From Planctomycetota bacterium (lineage in GTDB: Bacteria > Planctomycetota > PUPC01 > JACPCR01): a stretch of DNA of 5,073 bases. The position numbers were made by a program, and so were the translations under genes. The stretch lies in assembly GCA_030740295.1 (NCBI GenBank), contig JASLXP010000079.1:1-5073 (forward strand), in the 5' to 3' direction. Of the stretch, positions 1-5,073 are shown one piece after another. A model generated the notes under the pieces. It did no database searches. It was not told where the DNA came from and saw only the letters and a program-made list of their open reading frames with translations. Numbering within the stretch: position 1 is the first letter of the stretch; each line of letters begins with the position of its first letter.

Positions 1-1182
1 TGAATTCTCAGTGACTTGCATCGCTTCCCACTTGGCTGTCTCGCGATTAAAGAAGCTCGGTTTCTTGCCATTGCTGATCTTCAGTTTCACATCCTGCCCC
101 GCGTAGGTGTTGTGGTTGGCGAGGTAAATGGCGTCGCGGCCCTCATCGTCCTTGAAGACGCCCATAGCAAATTCGCCGCTATCGGCCTGAACCCAGAAGT
201 CTTTTGGAATGGCGTTGTTGCTTAAACCGGGCGGCATCATTTCCGTTTTCTCCCCGGGCAGAGCGCGATTCTTCAGAGACTTCGTGATCGGTGTGGAATA
301 GACAGCTACAGGATTGCCAAGCTTTGGGATCTCATGCTTCATGGGCATGACCCAGGCGTTTACCCGCCCCAGATCCTTTCCCAGGCCATTCAGCTCCTGG
401 GTGTTCATGTTCATGATACGCGAGCCGATGAACCACATGCACGCCTTCAGACCGCACGCAATCGAAGTGTTCAGGGAGTAGAGAGAGCGTCTGTAGTTGC
501 CTTCGCCTGTCCGGCCGAAAGATGGATCGGTCGCGAAGTAGCGTCCGACCCGTCCGTCATCGCTCTGAGCAGTGCGGAGTGCGGAAAGCAGGTGCGGGAA
601 GTTTCCGTCCGGTCCACGCTTCCAATGAAAGTCGTAGTAGCTGATGTAATCGGAACCTGCCAGGTGCCGAATACCTCCGTTACGGTATGTTCCGATATAG
701 GTCGCATGTGTCGGGTCCCACTGATGGACGTTGTTTATATCTCTCGCACGCCCGGCCCCCATCTTGCCAAATTTGTCAGCCCACACGTGGTACGCAAACA
801 CAGTCTCGTTGCCTTGCAGCTTTTTCAGGAGTGCCTGGTAGCCTTTCGTGTTCTTGTATACATGATGATCGGCGACTAGCAGGTCAACCATCATCTTCAT
901 GCCGTATTTCCTGCAAATCTCCAGTCTCTCTGCCGTGTACATTCCCATGATTGCATTGAAGTTCCCCTGCTCTGAGAGGGTCTTAGTCATTTTGTCAAAC
1001 TGGGAAATGTCCTTCGGCAGGTTGTCTCCCGCATACCCGTTGTTGAAAACACTGTAGAACACCTTGGGCCGGCGCTTGGCTTTCTCTGCATTGACTTTGA
1101 ATTCTTCGGCGTGGACCATTTGCATAACGAGGATGGCAATAACGGTTGCCAGGCAAGTCTCGAACTTCTCTATGGCTCTCAT
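1..1182 (-). CDS. Secreted glycoside-hydrolase-like TIM-barrel protein, 3' end cut by window edge
   Basis: I translated the reverse complement from the ATG at 1182-1180 and found 394 codons without a stop, running off the left edge; the C-terminus is therefore missing. Residues 1-25 form a Sec signal peptide (hydrophobic core about 11-23, ending Val-His-Ala before Glu-Glu), so the product is exported. Residues about 38-280 alternate beta-strand-like and helical stretches, as in a (beta/alpha)8 barrel: KVFYSVFNNGY near 39, MKMMVDLLVADHH near 95, VFAYHVWADKF near 128, then aromatic SDYISYYDFHWK near 177 and ACGLKACMWFIGS near 242. From about 328 a beta-rich segment (FAMGVFKDD, DAIYLANHNTY) resembles the C-terminal beta-domain of GH42-like or related hydrolases. 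A polysaccharide-active role is inferred; I cannot assign a GH family, substrate or catalytic acid pair. AGGA sits 4 nt before the start, and a candidate promoter lies upstream. Coding is strong; the enzyme class is tentative. Confidence 0.85.
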   Translation of the reverse strand, partial: MRAIEKFETCLATVIAILVMQMVHAEEFKVNAEKAKRRPKVFYSVFNNGYAGDNLPKDISQFDKMTKTLSEQGNFNAIMGMYTAERLEICRKYGMKMMVDLLVADHHVYKNTKGYQALLKKLQGNETVFAYHVWADKFGKMGAGRARDINNVHQWDPTHATYIGTYRNGGIRHLAGSDYISYYDFHWKRGPDGNFPHLLSALRTAQSDDGRVGRYFATDPSFGRTGEGNYRRSLYSLNTSIACGLKACMWFIGSRIMNMNTQELNGLGKDLGRVNAWVMPMKHEIPKLGNPVAVYSTPITKSLKNRALPGEKTEMMPPGLSNNAIPKDFWVQADSGEFAMGVFKDDEGRDAIYLANHNTYAGQDVKLKISNGKKPSFFNRETAKWEAMQVTENS

Positions 1183-1228
1183 GTCTTCCTATCTTCTGAA
1201 GTAAAGATCCATCCGGGGCATAGACATT

Positions 1229-1257
1229 CCTATAGATCAGATCGAGCCAAATGGCAA
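1229..1257 (-). promoter_or_regulatory. Candidate sigma70-like promoter for the hydrolase-like gene
   Basis: On the minus strand there is a TTGCCA box (1257-1252; 5 of 6 to TTGACA), exactly 17 bp of spacer, then TATAGG (1234-1229; 4 of 6 to TATAAT). The -10 box lies 46 bp before the ATG at 1182, giving an expected 5' leader of about 40 nt. Position and spacing are right, but a match of this quality can occur by chance and the host's promoter consensus is unknown. Confidence 0.4.
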
Positions 1258-1345
1258 TTGTAGATTTCAAATTCACGCTTGGATGCAGGCGACGTCTGCC
1301 CATCAATTTGCCAACCAGTAGAAATCTGAGACATTCCCAGCACAG

Positions 1346-1369
1346 CCGGGCGCGGGACGAATTGCCCGG
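1346..1369. other. GC-rich inverted repeat in the divergent intergenic region
   Basis: CCGGGC at 1346-1351 is a perfect inverted repeat of GCCCGG at 1364-1369, with a 12-nt loop; G-T wobbles at 1345/1370 and 1352/1363 could lengthen the stem to 8 bp. It lies about 105 bp before the rightward gene and has no T-run after it on either strand, so it is not a typical intrinsic terminator. It could be an operator-like or leader structure, or nothing. I found no convincing promoter for the rightward gene elsewhere in 1183-1474. Confidence 0.2.
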
Positions 1370-1474
1370 TAACTGCGACACGGACGCCACCAACCCAACG
1401 CCAGGCAGCAGAGCCGCCTTCCCCATTCGCGGATTGGGACAACCATCCGAACTCCTTTCTTCACAGGTATCGCC

Positions 1475-2485
1475 ATGAACAGAGCCATCACCCTACCCGT
1501 TCTCACCAGCTTTGCGCTGAGCCTTCTCACAAGCTGGGCCGAAGAAGCCAAGGAACCCGCGGCCGAACAAGACCCGGTAAAAACCCGTTATCAGGAACTC
1601 TACAAGAAGCGATCGGACCTTGGCCGCCAGATCGGCAAGTTGCGTTATTCGCTCATGCGCTCTGATGCAGCGAAGGCCGAGCAGGAGGCTTTGGGGGCCG
1701 CCTCAAAGGCATACAAAGACGCGGGCAACGCAGACGCCGGCGTCATAGCCGCAAATAAAGTGACTGCACAGGCACAGGAGGAGTTGAACACGCTGCTCCA
1801 GAAAAAATTCGACGAGAACGCAGAGGCGAAGGAAGTAAGGGAAGTGCAAGAGAAGAATGCCGCCCGCAATCTGGAATTGAGATACAAGATCGATCTTGCC
1901 AAGTTCAAACTCACCAGCAGGTATTCGCCGATCAGCCTGCAGGTGGATAAAGATCCTGAGGTGACCAAAGCCAGAAGTGACGCATATAAGACTAAAGATC
2001 GTGCCGAACGAAACAAGGCCCAGTCTGCCTATTACGCGCTCCGCAAGCAGAAGATTGCTGCTATCCCCGAAGGCAAAGTGCTGCACAAAGAGATTGAAGA
2101 TGCCGAAGCGGAGATCAAAGAAATGTCCTCCGGCTGGAAAGGACGGGAGGACAAACTGCGCGGAATTCGCCGTACCATCGAGAAGAGTGAGGATGCCGAT
2201 CTGGTCGCAGCCAGAAAGAATTACTCCGATGCGCGTACCGCCGGACAGGCCGCGTGGAATACGGACTCGCTGAAAGCTCTCAAGGCAAAGTATGGTGAAG
2301 CCCAGAAAGCCCTCTACGCCAAGGCCGGTGAACTTGTGGCTCAGGACGAAAACGGCAAAGCCCTGTTGGCCGACCAGGAAGCGACCAACAAGGAGTACGA
2401 GGAACTGCGCAGCCAGAGAAGAGGCAAAGGCAGAAAGAAAGCACAGAGGCCAGCCAAAAAGGAAGATAAGAAGAAGGAGAAATAA
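1475..2485 (+). CDS. Secreted Lys/Glu/Ala-rich helical repeat protein of unknown function
   Basis: This 336-residue protein starts with a Sec signal peptide (hydrophobic residues 5-19; likely cleavage after Ala22 in SWA-EEA), so it is predicted to be periplasmic or secreted. I recognise no catalytic domain and no cysteine is present. The mature part is almost wholly charged and alanine-rich, strongly suggesting long helices or coiled coils. It appears to contain three degenerate units of about 85-90 residues (roughly 46-132, 132-220 and 220-312), each with a basic amphipathic stretch, an acidic Asp-containing turn, an Ala/Tyr-rich helix and an E-x-x-K/GK-x-L segment. The C-terminal 24 residues are mostly Lys/Arg and probably disordered, suited to binding an anionic surface or polymer. 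The ATG start is chosen because it gives the complete signal peptide; only a weak AGG lies 7 nt upstream. The gene stands alone and ends before a clear terminator. A structural or envelope-associated role is a guess. Confidence 0.85.
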   Translation: MNRAITLPVLTSFALSLLTSWAEEAKEPAAEQDPVKTRYQELYKKRSDLGRQIGKLRYSLMRSDAAKAEQEALGAASKAYKDAGNADAGVIAANKVTAQAQEELNTLLQKKFDENAEAKEVREVQEKNAARNLELRYKIDLAKFKLTSRYSPISLQVDKDPEVTKARSDAYKTKDRAERNKAQSAYYALRKQKIAAIPEGKVLHKEIEDAEAEIKEMSSGWKGREDKLRGIRRTIEKSEDADLVAARKNYSDARTAGQAAWNTDSLKALKAKYGEAQKALYAKAGELVAQDENGKALLADQEATNKEYEELRSQRRGKGRKKAQRPAKKEDKKKEK

Positions 2486-2512
2486 TCTGCTTCAAAAAAC
2501 GAAAGCAATGAG

Positions 2513-2545
2513 ACGGGGCACAGAGAGCTGTGTCCCGTTCTTATT
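2513..2545 (+). terminator. Intrinsic terminator after the helical repeat gene
   Basis: An 11-bp stem pairs 2513-2523 (ACGGGGCACAG) with 2528-2538 (CTGTGTCCCGT) around the loop AGAG; ten pairs are Watson-Crick and one is a G-T wobble. The T-rich stretch TTCTTATT follows directly. It starts 28 bp after the TAA at 2483-2485, the expected place. The A-rich stretch before it (AAAAAA near 2494) becomes a T-run on the opposite strand, about 14 nt from the stem, so it might also stop leftward transcription from the operon ending at 2631, with lower efficiency. Confidence 0.85.
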
Positions 2546-2630
2546 GTACAGGCGGGCGGCTGTGATATGCGATGCGAGGGCCGCCACAGAAGGCATGGCT
2601 GGCGGTCACGACGAGTGATGCGCGTCAATC

Positions 2631-3356
2631 CTAATACTGATCCTCGCCACCGGTCAGCTTCTTCTCCAATGCGTCCGCCTCCTTTGCCAGCCGGGCGATG
2701 GATTTCTGGAGCTCGATAGGACGCACCGTTTCGCGCATGAATGAATTGACCATCACGAATAGAAGTTTGCCGTCCACTTCTCGGAGGCCGACCGCGCCAA
2801 AAGGGAGCTTCGTGTTGAGACGGAGGGCCCATTCATAGGCGTTCTCGTTTGCGGGCCCACATTCAGTGTAAACAAGGGTCAGTGGAGTGGACTGCTCATC
2901 TGACTCTTCCTGAAAAATGCAGTGAACGTTCTGCCGCCGATTTTCAGGCAGTGCCACGGTGACGGTGAACTGCAGGGGGGAATCTTCGGAGAGTTGCCAG
3001 TTCGTGCCATCCACCGCAAGACGCATGATTTGCTCATTGCCCATCTCGCGAGTGTCCACATTCTCCTGCTCCTCGGCCTTGCCTCCGACCTTCTCTTCGA
3101 TGGCGAATATGGCGTCTTCGACCTGGCTGCCAATGTGCAAATCCTCTCGATACTTTGCCAAAGTGGGCAATGACGTTTCATCAGCCAATTCGGTCAGCAG
3201 ACGGGCGGCTGACCAGCGGACACCTTCCACGTGGTGATCGAGTAAGTCATGCAAATCGGTCAAAGCTCCTGAGCCAAGAGCGCGTAGCTCGTTCATTGCG
3301 GAAGAACGGGTATGGAAGCTCTGGAGACTAACGATTGTCTGTTCGTTCAAAGCCAT
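2631..3356 (-). CDS. HEAT-repeat protein with a YbjN/secretion-chaperone-like C-terminal domain
   Basis: This 241-residue protein has no signal peptide or membrane segment and should be cytosolic. Residues about 21-90 look like two HEAT-type helical hairpins (ALGSGALTDLHDLLDHHVEG, then VRWSAARLLTELADETSLP), the type used as a protein-binding scaffold. A short acidic linker follows (about 93-106). Residues about 107-236 form an alpha/beta domain: strands in QFTVTVALP and LTLVYTEC, then LPFGAVGLREVDGKLLFVMV, then a terminal helix (ELQKSIARLAKEADALEKKL). The pattern 'neutral Gly-Ala, DGK-hydrophobic strand, C-terminal helix' resembles YbjN/type III chaperone-like domains; this is recalled similarity, not a search result. 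I chose the ATG at 3356 over a TTG at 3419 because the latter would overlap the preceding gene by 38 bp and its SD would be too close. No clear SD precedes the ATG, so translation may be coupled to the gene 25 bp upstream. Confidence 0.8.
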   Translation of the reverse strand: MALNEQTIVSLQSFHTRSSAMNELRALGSGALTDLHDLLDHHVEGVRWSAARLLTELADETSLPTLAKYREDLHIGSQVEDAIFAIEEKVGGKAEEQENVDTREMGNEQIMRLAVDGTNWQLSEDSPLQFTVTVALPENRRQNVHCIFQEESDEQSTPLTLVYTECGPANENAYEWALRLNTKLPFGAVGLREVDGKLLFVMVNSFMRETVRPIELQKSIARLAKEADALEKKLTGGEDQY

Positions 3357-3381
3357 GGTTTTTTCAGTCGAGGAAGGTGAT

Positions 3382-4014
3382 TTAAATATCTTCGAATGAT
3401 CTGCCGCCCGGTCTGCCAAATACCTCTTTGTAGATGATGGCCTGCCTCAACAAAGGCATTCGTGCCAGGCGGGAAAAAGGTGACTTGCCTGCCATCTCCC
3501 GGGCAGAGCGCGCCTGTGGAGTCGGCGCCTGCTCAGCGTGTTCTTTCTTCTTTTTCCTTTCCCTCCGTTCCTGTTTTCTGCGCTCGGCAGGAAGTTGCGG
3601 TGGCCTGGGCTGTTGCGCCTCGGCCATCGGTGTAACAATCTCCTGGAGAAAAGCCGGCAATTGCGTCTGCGGCGGCGGGGCCGGGGGTGGTGGGGGAGAA
3701 GGGGCGGCCCTGGCCTGAGTGGTTGGGGGCGCTTCTTCGGACCGGAACATGGTCAGGACTTCTTCATCGTCTCTTTCGGGCCGCTCACCGGGCGCAAACT
3801 GTGGTCGCTGAGGCGGAGGCGGCGGCAGTGCTGGCTGGCCCTGTCCCTGAGGCTTGCGCTGCTGGAGGAAGGCCTGCAGCGCATCTTCCGAGAGCTCGAC
3901 TTCCTCTTTTCGCTGGCGCTGCCCGCTTCGCGCCTGGCGCTGATTCCGCGATGCCTCAGCAATCTTGCGAATGATAAACACCACAAAAATGATGAAAAAG
4001 ATCAGACCTTTCAT
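3382..4014 (-). CDS. Single-pass membrane protein with proline-rich cytoplasmic region
   Basis: Of 210 residues, 3-15 form one hydrophobic segment (LIFFIIFVVFII) followed at once by Arg/Lys-rich sequence, which by the positive-inside rule predicts an N-terminal anchor with the rest in the cytoplasm. A short helix (about 39-52, ELSEDALQAFLQQ) is followed by low-complexity sequence with PPPPP at 64-68 and 107-111 and PPP at 113-115. An Arg/Lys/Glu-rich stretch spans about 144-159 with KKKK at 154-157. The C-terminus, about 180-210, is again ordered-looking: MPLLRQAIIYKEVFGRP. I do not recognise a named family. The middle may act as a flexible spacer between anchor and C-terminal helix. The ATG start has AAGG 5 nt upstream and lies 19 bp after floA, so co-transcription is very likely; a partnership with the flotillin is inferred from position only. 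Confidence 0.8.
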   Translation of the reverse strand: MKGLIFFIIFVVFIIRKIAEASRNQRQARSGQRQRKEEVELSEDALQAFLQQRKPQGQGQPALPPPPPQRPQFAPGERPERDDEEVLTMFRSEEAPPTTQARAAPSPPPPPAPPPQTQLPAFLQEIVTPMAEAQQPRPPQLPAERRKQERRERKKKKEHAEQAPTPQARSAREMAGKSPFSRLARMPLLRQAIIYKEVFGRPGGRSFEDI

Positions 4015-4033
4015 GGATGCCTTTTTTCAGAAA

Positions 4034-5038
4034 TCAGTTGCTGACGGGGGTTATTTCATCATCGTCTTCACCGGCGATGGCATTGCGCATCTGAGTGTCA
4101 GATTCGATGTTTTTAAGGCGATACATTTCCATGACACCGAGGTTTCCTTCTCTGAGGGCCTGGGCCATTGCCTTGGGGACATCCGCTTCGGCAAGGACCA
4201 CGCGGGCCTGGTTTTCGACCACTGATGCCTTCATTTCCTGTTCCCTGGAAATGGCGAACGCGCGGCGTTCTTCTGCCTTGGCCTGGGCAACCTTCTTGTC
4301 GGCTTCCGCCTGCGTGGCCTGCAATTCGGCGCCGATATTTTTGCCGATGTCGATGTCCGCAATGTCAATGGAAAGAATTTCGTACGCCGTGCCGGAGTCG
4401 AGACCCTTCTCCAACACCACGCGAGAAATCATGTCCGGGTTTTCGAGCACTTCCTTGTGATTCTTTGCTGAGCCGATTGTCGTGACAATACCTTCTCCGA
4501 CGCGGGCAATAATGGTCTCTTCGGTCGCGCCACCGATGATGCGTTCGATCTTGGAACGCACGGTCACTCGAGCGCGCACCAGAAGTTGAATGCCGTCTTT
4601 GGCCACGGCGTCGATGGTCTGTTTACCGAGATTTGGATTCGGCACATCGATCACTTTGGGATTGACGCTCGTCTTCACCGCGTCCAGCACGTCACGTCCG
4701 GCGAGGTCGATACTGCATGCCTTTTGGAAATTCAGAGGGATGTCCGCCTTGTCCGCCGCAATCAAGGATTGGACCACACGGATTACATTACCGCCGGCCA
4801 TGAAGTGGGCTTCGAGCAGGCTGGGGTCCATTTCCAGTCCGGCTTTCTTTCCAGCGATTCTGGATTGAACGATCACGCTGGGATTCACCTTCCTGAATCT
4901 CATTAAAACAATATTGACGAAGCCGACTGGTGCGCCTGATACGAGCGCCTGAAACCAGAGGAGCACATAGCTAGAAAGAACAACGAACAAAAACAGTAAG
5001 ATGAGACCGCCAATGACTGACCCAATTATAATAGGCAT
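4034..5038 (-). CDS. floA: Flotillin-like protein FloA (membrane microdomain scaffold)
   Basis: The product is 334 residues, close to the 331 of Bacillus subtilis FloA (YqfA), and is recognisable along its full length. Residues 4-27 are a hydrophobic N-terminal membrane segment, followed by a second hydrophobic stretch (31-46) that in this family enters the membrane without a large external loop. The central SPFH/PHB-type domain spans about 50-235 and includes the family-like segments [22 protein letters not shown] and [13 protein letters not shown]. Residues about 236-300 are Glu/Ala-rich ([20 protein letters not shown]), the coiled-coil region through which flotillins oligomerise. The acidic tail GEDDDE closes the protein. 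FloA proteins organise functional membrane microdomains and influence membrane fluidity and partner assembly. The gene is first of the three leftward genes in view. GGAG lies 9 nt before the ATG. In many genomes an nfeD gene precedes floA; that region lies outside the window. Confidence 0.95.
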   Translation of the reverse strand: MPIIIGSVIGGLILLFLFVVLSSYVLLWFQALVSGAPVGFVNIVLMRFRKVNPSVIVQSRIAGKKAGLEMDPSLLEAHFMAGGNVIRVVQSLIAADKADIPLNFQKACSIDLAGRDVLDAVKTSVNPKVIDVPNPNLGKQTIDAVAKDGIQLLVRARVTVRSKIERIIGGATEETIIARVGEGIVTTIGSAKNHKEVLENPDMISRVVLEKGLDSGTAYEILSIDIADIDIGKNIGAELQATQAEADKKVAQAKAEERRAFAISREQEMKASVVENQARVVLAEADVPKAMAQALREGNLGVMEMYRLKNIESDTQMRNAIAGEDDDEITPVSN

Positions 5039-5047
5039 TTGCCAAGT

Positions 5048-5051
5048 CTCC
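5048..5051 (-). promoter_or_regulatory. Shine-Dalgarno site of floA
   Basis: On the minus strand GGAG (5051-5048, within CCGGAGA) lies 9 nt before the floA ATG at 5038. It is the clearest ribosome binding site of the operon and supports this start. No promoter can be recognised in the 35 bp between the ATG and the window edge, so the operon promoter lies further right or in a preceding gene. Confidence 0.65.
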
Positions 5052-5073
5052 GGAGTGAGAAATTTCCATGGTG

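Noticed and set aside
253..267. A 15-bp exact match (CCCGGGCAGAGCGCG) between 253-267 and 3498-3512.
   Set aside because: Both copies lie inside genes and are read in different frames (R-A-L-P-G against A-R-S-A-R-E), the flanks do not match, and there are only two copies. Chance plus GC bias is enough.
334..879. A 181-codon open frame on the plus strand.
   Set aside because: It lies wholly antisense to the hydrolase-like gene, whose frame is longer, has a signal peptide and folds into recognisable secondary-structure patterns. The plus-strand translation has no domain-like pattern.
995..1426. A 143-codon minus-strand frame crossing the divergent intergenic region.
   Set aside because: It overlaps the start of the hydrolase-like gene in another frame, and its translation is Arg/Gly/Pro-rich without structure. 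It would also remove the promoter region.
2581..2605. CCGCCA/TGGCGG inverted repeat between the convergent genes, as a terminator for the leftward operon.
   Set aside because: The stem is only 6 bp with a 13-nt loop, and no T-run follows on the minus strand.
3538..4044. A 168-codon plus-strand frame rich in Arg, Leu and Gly.
   Set aside because: It is the antisense of the Pro-rich gene: CCN proline codons read in reverse give Gly/Arg/Trp. The minus-strand gene has an SD, a membrane anchor and operon spacing.
4987..5070. A short minus-strand frame starting with ATG at 5070, overlapping the floA start.
   Set aside because: It has only 27 codons, overlaps floA in another frame and shows no NfeD-like pattern. 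The edge is too close to tell whether an upstream gene ends here.

Overview
This window reads as a chromosomal segment of a Gram-negative-type bacterium, most plausibly from the Planctomycetes-Verrucomicrobia-Lentisphaerae (PVC) group. That assignment is inference. It rests on a FloA-type flotillin, a secreted TIM-barrel glycoside-hydrolase-like protein, large secreted Lys/Glu/Ala-rich helical proteins and generally weak Shine-Dalgarno sequences. No rRNA, tRNA, CRISPR array, transposase or integrase is visible.

Layout from left to right. Positions 1-1182 (minus strand) hold one uninterrupted frame that runs off the left edge. It encodes a secreted glycoside-hydrolase-like protein with a signal peptide, a probable TIM barrel and the start of a C-terminal beta-domain; its 3' end is missing. 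Positions 1183-1474 are a 292-bp divergent intergenic region with a reasonable sigma70-like promoter for the leftward gene and one GC-rich hairpin. Positions 1475-2485 (plus strand) encode a secreted, highly charged helical protein built from about three degenerate repeats and ending in a Lys/Arg-rich tail. A strong intrinsic terminator follows at 2513-2545.

Positions 2631-5038 (minus strand) hold three closely spaced genes, transcribed leftward in the order floA (flotillin-like scaffold), a single-pass membrane protein with Pro-rich tracts and a conserved-looking C-terminal motif, then a HEAT-repeat protein with a C-terminal domain that resembles YbjN/secretion-chaperone-like folds. The gaps are 19 and 25 bp, so this is very probably one operon whose promoter lies right of the window, possibly behind an nfeD-like gene.

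The most interesting biology is this trio: a membrane-microdomain scaffold followed by a membrane-anchored Pro-rich protein and a cytosolic HEAT adaptor. It could form a functional unit at the membrane, but that is inferred from gene order only. The secreted repeat protein and the divergent hydrolase-like gene look like an independent pair of exported products with no demonstrated link to the operon.
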